NCBI RefSeq assembly: GCF_013003915.1
Contig: NZ_JABAIV010000003.1
Location: forward strand, 124,001 to 188,000
DNA from: Telluria aromaticivorans
Lineage (GTDB): Bacteria > Pseudomonadota > Gammaproteobacteria > Burkholderiales > Burkholderiaceae_D
Direction of reading: 5' to 3'
Length of the DNA: 64,000 nucleotides
Below are positions 1-11,567 of the stretch, one piece after another (the stretch's first letter is position 1; each line of letters opens with the position of its first letter). The translations under genes and the position numbers were made by a program. The notes under the pieces are model-generated. The model ran no database searches. It was given only the letters and a program-made list of their open reading frames with translations, and was not told the DNA's origin.

Positions 1-883
1 TGAAGCGTGCGGCCAGGTTGGCGCCGGAAAAACTGGTGCGCGGCTCACGCGACGCACGCAATGCGCCGTCCATCATGTCGCCGCTGATGCTCAAGCCCTG
101 GTCGGCGCCTTCCCAGTCGAGGAGGAAGCCCGCCTGGCGCCGGCCGGCGCTGCCGCCATCCATGCCGGGCGCTTCGCCAGGTGCGCCCTCGAGCTCGTCG
201 CGCTTGCCGTAGACGCGCACGTGCGCGCCATTGGCCAGGCGCTTGCCGTAGCGGACCGTGGCGCCGGCCTGGCGGTTGCCGGCATGGACGGTCGCCAGCC
301 CGCCCTGGGTATCGGCTGCGCTACGCGTGATGATGTTGATGACGCCGTTGACGGCATTGGTGCCCCAGATGGTCCCGCCGGGGCCGCTGATCACTTCGAT
401 GCGCTCGATATCCATCATCGGCACGTCCTGGGCTTCCCAGAACACGCCGGAAAACAAGGGCGAATACACGCTGCGGCCATCGACCAGCACCAGCAGCTTG
501 TTGGCCAGCTGCGAGGAGAAACCGCGCGCACTGATGGCGTATTCCTGGCTGCCGGTCATCGCCACCTGCAGGTTGGGCGCCAGCCGCAGGGCTTCGGGAA
601 TGGTGGTGGCGCCGGCCCGTGCGATGTCGGCGCCGCTGATGACATACAGCGAAGCCGCGGCGCTGCCGAGGCGGCCCGGCTGGCGCGACACCGAGGTGAC
701 GACGATTTCGGCCAGCTGCTCGAGCGAATAGTCGGCCAGCGCGAGCTCGGCATCCTTCTCCGGCATTGCCTGTCCAGTTTCCTCGCCGTCCGTCCGGACG
801 GCTGCCTGCCCCGCGCCGATCGGCAGCAGGCACAGTGCCGTAAATACGCAGGCGAACACAGGAAGTCGTAACATAGTTGCCAT
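1..883 (-). CDS. TonB-dependent outer-membrane receptor, N-terminal part (runs off left edge)
   Basis: Partial gene: residues 1-294 lie in the window and the reading frame is still open at base 1. It starts at an ATG at 883 (a second ATG at 874 is possible) with a hydrophobic signal peptide, followed by a short linker and a plug domain. The plug carries the usual receptor segments APNLQVA, ARGFSSQLANKLLVLVDGRS and VINIIT before the barrel begins. Receptors of this kind import substrates across the outer membrane using TonB energy; the ligand cannot be told from the plug. It is a clear paralogue of the receptor at 37629-39584, with nearly the same plug. The 352-base upstream gap holds a 15-bp palindrome at 989-1003. 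Confidence 0.85.
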   Translation of the reverse strand, partial: MATMLRLPVFACVFTALCLLPIGAGQAAVRTDGEETGQAMPEKDAELALADYSLEQLAEIVVTSVSRQPGRLGSAAASLYVISGADIARAGATTIPEALRLAPNLQVAMTGSQEYAISARGFSSQLANKLLVLVDGRSVYSPLFSGVFWEAQDVPMMDIERIEVISGPGGTIWGTNAVNGVINIITRSAADTQGGLATVHAGNRQAGATVRYGKRLANGAHVRVYGKRDELEGAPGEAPGMDGGSAGRRQAGFLLDWEGADQGLSISGDMMDGALRASREPRTSFSGANLAARF

Positions 884-988
884 CGTAGAACATTTTCTCT
901 TCTGCACCAAGGGCGCACGATAGGCCTGTGGTATCTCCGTCGCGCGTATAACGCAGAGCTTGACAAACCAGTCGACCCCAAACCGGCC

Positions 989-1003
989 ATCAATAAAATT
1001 GAT
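989..1003. promoter_or_regulatory. Candidate operator, inverted repeat ATCAAT-AAA-ATTGAT
   Basis: A perfect 6-bp inverted repeat with a 3-bp spacer, 106 bases upstream of the TonB receptor start. Position and symmetry fit an operator for a dimeric regulator; the regulator is unknown. Confidence 0.35.
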
Positions 1004-1093
1004 ACCAGTCATTAGTAATATAAATTGGACGAATTTGCGGCAATGCAGCATCATGCATTTGTCTCCTCTATTCTCCTCCAAGGAAATAGATTC

Positions 1094-1125
1094 AGCCCGC
1101 TTCGCAGGAAGCGGGCTTTTTTTTT
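1094..1125 (+). terminator. Rho-independent terminator
   Basis: Stem AGCCCGCTTC / GAAGCGGGCT (10 bp) with a GCAG loop, followed by a run of eight or more T on the + strand. It ends transcription coming from the left on the + strand, where no coding gene is visible. Confidence 0.75.
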
Positions 1126-1235
1126 GTCCCAGCATAAGTGGCGTCCGTATGGATGGACGCACGGCTTGAAGCAACAGCAGCACGCCATTTGGTGTAGGAT
1201 TGCCGCCATGTTTTCGTTCCTACAACACTTCGCCC

Positions 1236-2090
1236 ATGCCTGAATACGATCCGTCGCCGCGTCCCGCCGCCCGCACTGCCCTTTCCTATGACTGGTCGGC
1301 GAGCGCACTGGGTGATCCTGCAGGCTGGCCGGCCCCGCTGCGCGCGGCCGCCGACCTGCTGCTCAACTCGCCCCTGCCGGGCCTGCTGGTCTGGGGACGC
1401 CAGACCATCCTTGTCTTCAACGAAGCGTATGCGGCGCTGGCCGGCCTCGGCTGCGGCCGCGTGCCGGGCGGCTCGGTGCCTTCGGTGCTGCCGCCGCCAC
1501 TCTCGAGCGCCGGCAGCGCGCTGCAAGGTGCCTGGGACGGCCAACCGGGCCTGGTCGCCGGCGCCACGCCCTCGTTCCGGCGCGCCGAGGGTCCGCTCGA
1601 CTACCGTTGCGACCTGTGGCTGACGCCGGTCCTGAATGGCAGCGGCGGCGTCGGCGGCGTCCACGTGCTGCTGGCTCCACCGTCCCAGGCCGCTGCCGCG
1701 CCCGAGCAGGATGCCGGCAACGGCAGCCTGCGCATCCTGGTGGTCGAAGACAATATCGATTCGCAATACCTGGTGTGCGAGATGCTCAAGGCCTTCGGCC
1801 ACGAGGCCGACGGCGTGGCCCACCCGAACGATGCGCTCGACCTACTGGGGCGGCAGCGCTACGACGTGCTGTTCTCGGACGTCAGCCTGCCCGGCATGTC
1901 CGGCGTCGACCTGGCGCGCAAGGCGGTCGGCGACGACTCGGGCCTGAAGGTAATCTTCGCTTCCGGCTACGGCGACTCGCTGCTGCGCCATCTCGAATTT
2001 CCCTACCTGTCGCTGCAAAAGCCCTATGAGCTCGACCAGCTCCAGGACGCCCTTGCCAAAGTGGCGCGCCTGCCGGCGCACGGCGGCTGA
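1236..2090 (+). CDS. PAS-like/receiver domain protein
   Basis: 284 residues from the ATG at 1236; an in-frame TTG 36 bases earlier would add 12 unconvincing residues. The first ~150 residues resemble the degenerate PAS region that opens many hybrid kinases (the SYDWSASALGDPAGWP start is typical). The last ~120 residues are a complete receiver: acidic pair in ILVVEDN, phospho-acceptor Asp in LFSDVSLPGMSG, Lys in LQKPYE. There is no kinase or output domain, so it probably passes phosphate to or from another partner in the cytoplasm. It precedes the MetE-like gene and the hybrid kinase on the same strand and may serve that kinase; this link is inferred from position. Confidence 0.75.
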   Translation: MPEYDPSPRPAARTALSYDWSASALGDPAGWPAPLRAAADLLLNSPLPGLLVWGRQTILVFNEAYAALAGLGCGRVPGGSVPSVLPPPLSSAGSALQGAWDGQPGLVAGATPSFRRAEGPLDYRCDLWLTPVLNGSGGVGGVHVLLAPPSQAAAAPEQDAGNGSLRILVVEDNIDSQYLVCEMLKAFGHEADGVAHPNDALDLLGRQRYDVLFSDVSLPGMSGVDLARKAVGDDSGLKVIFASGYGDSLLRHLEFPYLSLQKPYELDQLQDALAKVARLPAHGG

Positions 2091-2209
2091 GGTTTGGCGC
2101 TGACGCCCTGCCGCCCCGGCCTGGTCCCGGCTGGGCTACAATGGCTGGAATTGGAACAGCCTTCCGCCCACCTGAGCGGCGCCCCCGGTGGCGCCGCACC
2201 CGGCCAGCG

Positions 2210-3268
2210 ATGATGATCCCGACTGAACCTATCGGCAGCATTCCCCGTCCACCCGAGCTGGTCGCCGCAGTGCGCGCCGGCATGGCGGCGCGCGAGCTCG
2301 CGCCGCTGGTCGACGCGGCGGTGCGCGCCACCGTGGCCGCTTTCGAGGCGACCGGCGCGCCGGTCATCACGGACGGCGAACAGGGCAAGTTCGAGAACTT
2401 CTGGAGCTATCCGGTGCATGGCGCCGCCAATACCGCGCCCGATGGCTTCCGCATTCCGGTGGGGAACGGCGGACGCCACCGCATGCCGCGCCTGACCCAC
2501 GGCCCGTTCCGCTACCAGCGCTACGCCGACGAGTTCGTGCGCGCCGCGCGCGCCTACGCCACGCTACCGCTCAAGCAGGCCATCATCTCTCCGTCCGCAC
2601 TGTCGCTGCTCTACCCCGCCGACGGTATCAACGGCTATTCACGCGAGCAGTTCCTGGAAGACCTCGTGCGCGAACACGAAACCGAAATCCGGCGCTGCCT
2701 CGAAGCCGGCGCGCACAAGGTACAGGTCGATTTCGCCGAGGGCCCGCTGGCCATGCGGCTCGACCCGAGCGGCGCCCTGCTGGCCAGCTTCGTCCACCTG
2801 AACAACATGGCCCTCGATCGCTTTTCGAGCGACCAGCGGGCGCTGATCGGCCTGCATGCGTCGCCTGCCGGCGTGCACGGCGCCGGCGACGCCCAGGTCG
2901 ACTATGCCGAGCTGCTGCCGACCCTGTTCGAGATCCGTGCCGGCAGCTTCTATATCGCCGTGGCCGGCCAGCCCGACCCGGAACGCGTGCTGCGGATCGC
3001 GCGCGACTATGCGCGCCCGGATCAGCGCGTGTTCGTCGGCGTGACCGATCCAGCCAACCCGACCGTCGAGACCGCCGGACAGGTGTGCGACCGGGTGCTG
3101 CTGGCCGCCACCTACCTGCCGCCGCAGCGGCTCGGCACCACCGACGATGCCGGCTTTGCCCCCTTCTACGATGACGAGGGCATCAGCCGAAACGCCGCCT
3201 TCGCCAAGATGCAGGCGCGGGTCGACGGCACGCGCCTGGCCGCCAGCCTGCTGGAAGGAGCGGCATGA
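2210..3268 (+). CDS. MetE-like cobalamin-independent methionine synthase family protein
   Basis: 352 residues from the ATG at 2210 (MMIPTEPIGSIPRP), a start typical of this family. An upstream in-frame ATG at 2141 would add a low-complexity Arg/Pro leader. Family hallmarks are the PTEPIGS opening, ITDGEQGK, FAEGPLAMRL and GVTDPANPTVE. It matches the C-terminal catalytic barrel of MetE but lacks the N-terminal folate half, like the short MetE-related methyltransferases whose methyl donor is often unknown. The stop overlaps the start of the next gene (ATGA), so it is translationally coupled to a sensor kinase, which is an odd partner for a metabolic enzyme. Confidence 0.75.
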   Translation: MMIPTEPIGSIPRPPELVAAVRAGMAARELAPLVDAAVRATVAAFEATGAPVITDGEQGKFENFWSYPVHGAANTAPDGFRIPVGNGGRHRMPRLTHGPFRYQRYADEFVRAARAYATLPLKQAIISPSALSLLYPADGINGYSREQFLEDLVREHETEIRRCLEAGAHKVQVDFAEGPLAMRLDPSGALLASFVHLNNMALDRFSSDQRALIGLHASPAGVHGAGDAQVDYAELLPTLFEIRAGSFYIAVAGQPDPERVLRIARDYARPDQRVFVGVTDPANPTVETAGQVCDRVLLAATYLPPQRLGTTDDAGFAPFYDDEGISRNAAFAKMQARVDGTRLAASLLEGAA

Positions 3269-6200
3269 GCGACGACCACGAACTCGAACGGATGCGCTCG
3301 GCCGCGCTGCGCAACGCGCAAAGCGTGCTGGCGGCGCGCCAGCGCGCCGAAGAAGAACTCATCAGCGCGCAGGACGCCCTGCGCCGCGCCAGCGAGCGCA
3401 TGGAGAACATGCTCGAGAGCCTGAGCGACGGCTTCTGCGCGGTGGACCGCGACTGGCGCATCACCTATATCAACGGGCGTGCCCTCGACATGATCGCGCC
3501 GCTCGACAAGAGCCGCGCCGGCCTGGTGGGCCGCAACCTGTGGGACGAATTCGAAGACCTGCACGGCACCTCGGTGGCCCATGACTGCCTGCGCGCGATG
3601 GAGCAGCGCGAGACCGTGGTGCGCGACTTCTATTACGCCCGCCTGCAGTGCTGGGTCGAGATGCGGCTGCACCCGTCGCCGGACGGGCTCACGCTCTACT
3701 TCCAGGACATCACCCAGCGTAAACTCGACCAGCAGGCGCTAGTGGAGAACAACACCCGCCTGCAGGTGGCGCTGGCGGCAGGCCGCCTGGGCGACTGGCG
3801 CTGGGATGCCGCACCGGACCGGGTGCAGCTCGGCGTGCGCGCCGCCGGCATCCTGGGCCTGCCGGCCGGTGCGCCGTTGCGCTGGCCACAGCTGCGCGCG
3901 CGCCTGCATCCGGAACACAGGCGCCAGGTGCGGCGCGCCGTGCTGGCCGCGTTCAAGGCGCGCGCCGACCTGAACATCGAATGCCGGATCAAGGGCGACG
4001 AACAGGGCGGGGCATCGCCGCCGCGTTGGGTAGCCCTGGTCGGGCGCCCCGATTACGTCGAACTCAAGGGCCAGCAAACCCTGGTCGGCATGACCGGCGT
4101 GGTGCAGGACATCACCGCCCGCAAGGGCGCCGAAGACACCCTGCGCCAAAGTGAAGAGCTGCTGCGCGCGCTGGCCAACTCGATCCCGCAACTGGCCTGG
4201 ATGGCCGGCACCGATGGCGCCATCGTCTGGTTCAACGACCGCTGGTACGACTACACCGGCCGCACGCCGGAACAGAGCGTCGGCTGGAACTGGCAGGACG
4301 CGGTCGAGCCAGGCGCCATGCCCGGTGTGATGGCGCGCTGGCAGGACACCATCCGCAGCGGCGAGCCGTTCGAGATGGAATTCCCGCTGCGCGGGGCAGA
4401 CGGCCGCTACCGCTGGCACCTGACCCGCATCCGCGCCGTGCGCGATGCCGAAGGCCGCGTGCTGCGCTGGTTCGGCACGAATACCGACGTCGACGGGGTC
4501 AAGCGCACCGAACAAGCACTGCGCGACGAGTCGCACGTGCTCGAACTGCTCAACAGCACCGGCAGCATCCTGGCCTCGACGCGCGACCTGCGCTCGCTGC
4601 TGCGAGCCGCCACCGAGGCCGCTACCGGTGTCAGCGGCGCCCATTTCGGCGCCTTCTTCCATGTCGGGCAGGAAGGCGACGGCAACCAGCAAGATGCGGC
4701 TGACGGCACCCTGTTCTCGCTGTACACGCTGGCGGGCGCCACCTCGGCCGAGTTCCGCAGCATCGGCGCGGCGCGCGCCGGCGCGCTGTTTGGCCCCGTA
4801 TTGCGCGCGCAGGGACTGGTGCGGGTCGACGACATCGCGCGCGACGAACGCTATGCCGGCAGCGCGCCGCAATTCGGGCTGCCGGAAGGCCATCCGCCGG
4901 TGCGCAGCTACATGGCGGTGCCGGTGGTGGCGCGCTCGGGCGAGCTGCTCGGCACCATGCTGTTCGGCGACCCGGAGCCTGGCGTGTTCACCGAGCGCAG
5001 CGAACGCATCGTCACCGGCATCGCGCTGCAGGCGGCGATCGCGGTCGACAACACCCGCCTGTATGAAGCCACCAGCCGCGCCGCCGAGGAACGCAAGGTG
5101 CTGCTCGAGAACGAGCGCGAGGCGCGCGCCGAGGCCGAGCGCAGCAGCCAGATGAAGGACGAATTCCTGGCCACGCTGTCGCACGAACTGCGCACGCCGC
5201 TGTCGGCCATCCTCGGCTGGTCGCAGGTGCTGCGCCGCGGCAGCCGCGACGGCGCCGACCTGCAGCGCGGGCTGCAGACCATCGAGCGCAATGCGCGCGC
5301 CCAGGCCCAGCTGATCGAAGACTTGCTCGACATGAGCCGCATCACCTCCGGCAAGGTGCTGCTCGAGATGCAGGCGATCGGGCCCGCCTCGTTCATCGAC
5401 GCCGCCATCGAAACGGTGCGCCCGGCCGCCGAGGCCAAGCAGATCACGCTAGAAAAACGCTATGGCGGGCCAGGAACCGCCGGCCTGCTGGTTGCCGGCG
5501 ACACCGGCCGCCTGCAGCAGGTAGTCTGGAACCTGCTGTCGAACGCCATCAAGTTCACGCCGCGCGACGGCATCGTCGCGATCGAGGTGGCGCAGCACGA
5601 GCAGTCGGTGGCGATCACGGTGCGCGACAACGGCGCCGGGATCCGCCCGGAATTCATTACCCACGTGTTCGAACGCTTCCGCCAGGAAGACGCCTCCATG
5701 ACGCGCCGCCACGGCGGACTGGGTTTGGGGCTGTCGATCGTCAAGCATCTGGTCGAGCAGCACGGCGGCACGGTGCGCGCCGAGAGCCCCGGCGAAGGCC
5801 TGGGCGCCAGTTTTACCATCGAGCTGCCGCTGGCCAAGGCGCCGGGCGGCGCGGCGCGGCGCGGCGCCGACACGCCTTCCCTGCCAACCCCTGAAGCCGG
5901 CGAGATCGCGGTGCATGACCTGGCCGGGGTCACGGTGCTGGTGGTCGACGACGATCGCGACTCGCGCGAACTCATCGCCCGCATCCTGACCGACTGCCAT
6001 GCGCGGGTGCGGGTGGCCGCGAGCGCGCGCGAAGCTTTCGAGGCGCTGCAGGAAAACCGGCCGGATATCCTGATCAGCGACGTCGGCATGCCCGAGGTCG
6101 ACGGTTTCGAGTTCATCGGCTGGGTGCGCGGCTTGCCGCGCGAGGCAGGTGGACAGGTTCCAGCCATCGCCCTGACCGCCTTCGCGCGTTCGGAAGACCG

Positions 6201-6339
6201 TCTGAAGGCGCTGGAAGCCGGATTCTCGGCACATATTTCCAAGCCGGTAGAGCCGAGCGAACTGATTGCGACGGTCGCTTCGGTGACCTTGCCGGCGGCG
6301 CCGATGGTGGCCGCCAGCCCGCGCGGACACGTTCGTTGA
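3265..6339 (+). CDS. Multi-sensor hybrid histidine kinase (PAS-PAS-PAS-GAF-HisKA-HATPase-REC)
   Basis: 1024 residues, cytoplasmic, with no membrane segments. An N-terminal coiled coil is followed by three PAS regions (about 45-150, 160-290 and 295-415) and a GAF domain (about 440-590). The HisKA has phospho-acceptor His640 in LATLSHELRTPLS. The ATPase domain shows N-box NLLSNAIKFTP, DNGAG and GLGLGLS. A C-terminal receiver carries Asp939 (ISDVGMPEVDG) and its Lys in ISKPVEP. All catalytic residues are present. It overlaps the MetE-like gene by four bases and is followed 132 bases later by a diguanylate cyclase, which could be an output partner. Confidence 0.9.
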   Translation: MSDDHELERMRSAALRNAQSVLAARQRAEEELISAQDALRRASERMENMLESLSDGFCAVDRDWRITYINGRALDMIAPLDKSRAGLVGRNLWDEFEDLHGTSVAHDCLRAMEQRETVVRDFYYARLQCWVEMRLHPSPDGLTLYFQDITQRKLDQQALVENNTRLQVALAAGRLGDWRWDAAPDRVQLGVRAAGILGLPAGAPLRWPQLRARLHPEHRRQVRRAVLAAFKARADLNIECRIKGDEQGGASPPRWVALVGRPDYVELKGQQTLVGMTGVVQDITARKGAEDTLRQSEELLRALANSIPQLAWMAGTDGAIVWFNDRWYDYTGRTPEQSVGWNWQDAVEPGAMPGVMARWQDTIRSGEPFEMEFPLRGADGRYRWHLTRIRAVRDAEGRVLRWFGTNTDVDGVKRTEQALRDESHVLELLNSTGSILASTRDLRSLLRAATEAATGVSGAHFGAFFHVGQEGDGNQQDAADGTLFSLYTLAGATSAEFRSIGAARAGALFGPVLRAQGLVRVDDIARDERYAGSAPQFGLPEGHPPVRSYMAVPVVARSGELLGTMLFGDPEPGVFTERSERIVTGIALQAAIAVDNTRLYEATSRAAEERKVLLENEREARAEAERSSQMKDEFLATLSHELRTPLSAILGWSQVLRRGSRDGADLQRGLQTIERNARAQAQLIEDLLDMSRITSGKVLLEMQAIGPASFIDAAIETVRPAAEAKQITLEKRYGGPGTAGLLVAGDTGRLQQVVWNLLSNAIKFTPRDGIVAIEVAQHEQSVAITVRDNGAGIRPEFITHVFERFRQEDASMTRRHGGLGLGLSIVKHLVEQHGGTVRAESPGEGLGASFTIELPLAKAPGGAARRGADTPSLPTPEAGEIAVHDLAGVTVLVVDDDRDSRELIARILTDCHARVRVAASAREAFEALQENRPDILISDVGMPEVDGFEFIGWVRGLPREAGGQVPAIALTAFARSEDRLKALEAGFSAHISKPVEPSELIATVASVTLPAAPMVAASPRGHVR

Positions 6340-6471
6340 TGCTCCTACCGCCTCACGCGGCGCTGTCCTACAAGAAATTTTGTAGGCTTTGCTAGACTAT
6401 GCAGAGATGGGATAAGCCCATTCCAGAAAGAAATGGAACAGGCCCTCCAGACCGAGTAGAAGAGACCAAGC

Positions 6472-7470
6472 ATGCCGAGCAGACAAGACATTTTGAACGC
6501 AAAAATCCTGGTGGTAGATGACTCGCCGGACAATATCGAATTGATGGAAGAGATATTGCGCGAAGAGGGCTACACCTGCGTCAGTTCGACCATGTTCCCG
6601 GACCAGGTGTGCCCGCTGCATCGCGAGCATAACTACGACATCATCCTGCTCGACCTCCAGATGCCTGGCATGAACGGTTTCCAGGTCATGAAGGGCCTGA
6701 AGGAAATCGAACAGGGCGGCTACCTGCCGGTGCTGGCCCTGACCGCCCAGCCGAGCTTCAAGATCGCCGCGCTCGAAGCCGGTGCGCGCGACTTCATCAG
6801 CAAGCCCTTCGACCTGCTCGAAGTGCACAAGCGCATCCACAACATGCTCGAGGTACGCCTGCTCTATAAAGAGCTGGCCCAGTACAGCCGCGCGCAGCAG
6901 GAACTGGCGCTGCACGACGCCCTCACCGGCCTGCCGAACCGCCGCCTGCTGGAAGACCGCATCGAAACCGCCCTCCAGCACGCGAACCGCAGCCACGCGA
7001 AGGCCGCGATCATGTACCTGGACCTGGACGGCTTCAAGGCGATCAACGACACCTATGGCCACGCCTACGGCGACGAGATCCTGAAGATGGTCTCGCAGCG
7101 CCTGCTGGCCGGTTCGCGCAAGGAAGACACGGTCGCTCGCCTCGGCGGCGACGAATTCATGGTGGTGCTGGGCGATATCCATTGCCTGGCCGACGCGCAA
7201 GGCCCGGCCGCCAAGCTGGTCGAAGCCCTGTCGGAGCCCTTCTTCATCAAGGACCTGAGCTTGCGCCTGTCGACCTCGATCGGCATCAGCATTTATCCGG
7301 ACGATGCGGAATCGGTCGACTCCCTGATCAGCATCGCCGACTACGCCCTGTACGAAGCCAAGCGCGCCGGCAAGAACCGCTTCTGCTCGCCGGCCGCGAA
7401 TCGCCAGTCGGCGACCAAGATGCCGCTGCCGAGCGCAGCGTCCGTGGCCGAACTGGCGCCGCACCGCTAG
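6472..7470 (+). CDS. REC-GGDEF response regulator, diguanylate cyclase
   Basis: 332 residues. The N-terminal receiver (about 8-125) has phospho-acceptor Asp61 in LLDLQMPGMNG and Lys in ISKPFDLLE. The GGDEF domain follows from about residue 145, with an intact active site G225-F229 (RLGGDEF). An inhibitory site RKED lies at 216-219, at the standard distance before GGDEF. It should make c-di-GMP in the cytoplasm when phosphorylated and be inhibited by its product. It stands alone after the hybrid kinase at 3265, with no kinase of its own. Confidence 0.9.
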   Translation: MPSRQDILNAKILVVDDSPDNIELMEEILREEGYTCVSSTMFPDQVCPLHREHNYDIILLDLQMPGMNGFQVMKGLKEIEQGGYLPVLALTAQPSFKIAALEAGARDFISKPFDLLEVHKRIHNMLEVRLLYKELAQYSRAQQELALHDALTGLPNRRLLEDRIETALQHANRSHAKAAIMYLDLDGFKAINDTYGHAYGDEILKMVSQRLLAGSRKEDTVARLGGDEFMVVLGDIHCLADAQGPAAKLVEALSEPFFIKDLSLRLSTSIGISIYPDDAESVDSLISIADYALYEAKRAGKNRFCSPAANRQSATKMPLPSAASVAELAPHR

Positions 7471-7494
7471 CGCCACGCGCATCCGCTCACGACC

Positions 7495-7606
7495 GGGCCC
7501 CATTGGGGCCCAATTGCATTGCACATTACACATACGTGCGAGACGGCATGGAACTGCTTCCCGAATACAAACGGGCCACCAGCAGCTTGCGCCGCCGGTG
7601 GCCCGT
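7495..7606. other. Two stem-loops between convergent genes
   Basis: GGGCCCC-ATT-GGGGCCC at 7495-7511, then a 10-bp stem ACGGGCCACC / GGTGGCCCGT (7571-7580 with 7597-7606, 16-nt loop). Neither has a proper T-run. They lie between the ends of the diguanylate cyclase and the minus-strand gene at 7634, and may slow or end transcription in both directions. Confidence 0.4.
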
Positions 7607-7633
7607 CACGAAACGATCAGGCTGGTGAACCGG

Positions 7634-8227
<594 letters not shown>

Positions 8228-8353
8228 TTATTCGCCGTGCTATGATTCCGTGTTAATACGTAGGCTTTCTTTGATGTAACAATTGGCTCTGGTATTCTTC
8301 ATCTCCGAAGGCAAACCCCCAAGCCGAACTTGGGCGACATTAGCGCATACACC

Positions 8354-9979
<1,626 letters not shown>

Positions 9980-9987
9980 GCCGCTTT

Positions 9988-10009
9988 GCCCGGACCTTGG
10001 CGTCCGGGC
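9988..10009. terminator. Stem-loop between convergent genes
   Basis: GCCCGGAC / GTCCGGGC with a six-base loop, in the 78-base gap between convergent genes. There is no T-run on either side, so it is a weak or Rho-assisted terminator at best. Confidence 0.4.
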
Positions 10010-10057
10010 AGGTAAAAACTACTCCGCTCACTTGCTCCTGCTACTTACTGCAGTCAG

Positions 10058-10513
10058 TTACTGCAGTTCAGCGGCACGCGCCGCCATTTCCTGTCCCAGT
10101 CCCGCGAGGTCGAGCTTCAGCTCGCGCATTTTAGGGAACATTTCTTCCTCTTCTTCCTCGACGTGGTGCTCGACCAGTTCGCCCAGTACCTTCACCTTGG
10201 CGTCGTACAGGTCGTCGCCCGGGTCCATTTCCTGGATCTGGGCGATCAGGTCCTTGGCCGACGCGTGCTCGACAACGGCTTCGTCGACCATGTCTTCGGT
10301 TTCTTCGGTTGCTTCACGCACGGCCGGATACAGGATTTCTTCCTCGATCGTGGTGTGCATGATCAGCGCATCGCAGATCTTGTCGGCGAGTTTTTTCTTG
10401 CTGACCTTGGCGCGGTCGGTCATGTTCTCGAATTCATCGAACATGGCTTTCACTTCGCGGTGCTGCGCGGTGAGCAGCGTGATGGCATCCTGCGGTTTGG
10501 CTGCGGTCGTCAT
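10058..10513 (-). CDS. Hemerythrin HHE domain protein
   Basis: 151 residues, starting at the ATG at 10513 behind a GGGGG tract. The predicted four-helix bundle shows metal-ligand His positions of the HHE family: LTAQHREV near residue 18, LIMHTTIEEEILYP near 51, VEHASAKD near 83 and LVEHHVEEEEEEMFP near 115. Such proteins bind a di-iron centre and sense or buffer oxygen, nitric oxide or iron in the cytoplasm. The length fits a single-domain member. It converges with the hybrid kinase gene on its left and is divergent from the NarX-type kinase on its right; whether they are linked in function is unknown. Confidence 0.85.
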   Translation of the reverse strand: MTTAAKPQDAITLLTAQHREVKAMFDEFENMTDRAKVSKKKLADKICDALIMHTTIEEEILYPAVREATEETEDMVDEAVVEHASAKDLIAQIQEMDPGDDLYDAKVKVLGELVEHHVEEEEEEMFPKMRELKLDLAGLGQEMAARAAELQ

Positions 10514-10702
10514 TTGTGTTAACCCCCGGTTATGTTAATAAAGTGGCATCTCCCACACCCCCAGCATCGCGCGAAACCGCCGGGCGCACTGTACGGCACC
10601 GCACGCTGTTCCCTGTTGCAGCCGGCAATCGGGTCTTCCGCCTTGCGCGCCGCCATCCCTCCAACTGTTGTATGATTTGGGAAACATTTAACCGAGCTTA
10701 CG

Positions 10703-11440
10703 ATGACCGAACCGGCACATCCGCAGTCTGAACCGGCCCCTGGCGCATCCAATGCGCCGGCCACTGACCGCACCGCTGAACTCACCGAGATGCTGGCCTA
10801 CGTGTCCGGCTGCTGGGACGAGGAGCGCCGCCTGCTGGCGCGCCAGTTGCACGACAGCCTCGGCTCGTCGATGACGGCGCTGACCATGCACCTGGCGTTG
10901 CTGAGCCAGCACATCCCTGCCGAGAACAAATCGATGCGCGACCGCAGCGCGCAGATGAAGACCCTGCTCGCAAACATCATCGAGACCAACCGCAAGATGC
11001 AGCTCGAGCTGTGGAACGACAAGCTCGAATTCCTCGGCCTGAAAGCCGCGCTGGCCGAACTGGTGCCCGAATTCGGCGCCGAACACGGCCTCACTGCGCG
11101 CGCCAGCCTGCCCGACGAAGACGGATCCTACAGCCGCAACCAGGGCGTGGTGCTGTTGCGCTGTGCCGAGGAAGGCCTGCGCAACGTGGCCGCGCATGCG
11201 CGCGCCACCGAAGTCGACGTGGTGCTGGACGACGATGGCGAGCAGCTGATGCTGACCGTGCGCGACAACGGCGCCGGCCTGCCTGAGGGCGCCAGGGTCA
11301 TGGAGGCCAACAGCAGCCACGGCCTGCGCCTGCTGCGCGAGCGCGCCCGTTTCCTGGGCGGCACGCTGGAACTGTCTGCAGCAGACGGCGGCGGCGCCCT
11401 GCTGCGCATGACGCTGCCGAAGGCCGCGCCGGCCGCCTGA
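10703..11440 (+). CDS. NarX/DegS-type soluble sensor histidine kinase (HisKA_3)
   Basis: 245 residues with no membrane segments or recognisable sensor domain. His50 in ARQLHDSLGSSM is the HisKA_3 phospho-acceptor, which in this class partners LuxR-type regulators. The C-terminal ATPase domain has LLRCAEEGLRNVAAHA as N-box, TVRDNGAGLP and HGLRLLRERA. No LuxR response regulator is in the window, so it is an orphan that probably acts with a regulator encoded elsewhere. A TATGAT hexamer at 10671-10676 could be its -10 element. Confidence 0.85.
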   Translation: MTEPAHPQSEPAPGASNAPATDRTAELTEMLAYVSGCWDEERRLLARQLHDSLGSSMTALTMHLALLSQHIPAENKSMRDRSAQMKTLLANIIETNRKMQLELWNDKLEFLGLKAALAELVPEFGAEHGLTARASLPDEDGSYSRNQGVVLLRCAEEGLRNVAAHARATEVDVVLDDDGEQLMLTVRDNGAGLPEGARVMEANSSHGLRLLRERARFLGGTLELSAADGGGALLRMTLPKAAPAA

Positions 11441-11567
11441 ACTGCCGGCCTGGCTGTAATGCCGTTCAGTCAGGCGGTGCCGAAGCGGTTGCTGGGTGAG
11501 CGTAAGTCCGGGAAATGCCCCGACGCCGGACATTCAGGAGCCGTCGCTGACCCGGCCAATGCCCGTC

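Larger units (their letters stand above)
884..1235. other. Intergenic region with palindrome and + strand terminator
   Basis: This 352-base gap separates the divergent receptor and receiver genes. It contains AT-rich stretches (taatataaatt around 1016), the palindrome at 989-1003 and a strong + strand terminator at 1094-1125. No gene on the + strand upstream of that terminator explains it, so a short non-coding transcript is possible. No protein-coding frame is convincing here. Confidence 0.5.
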
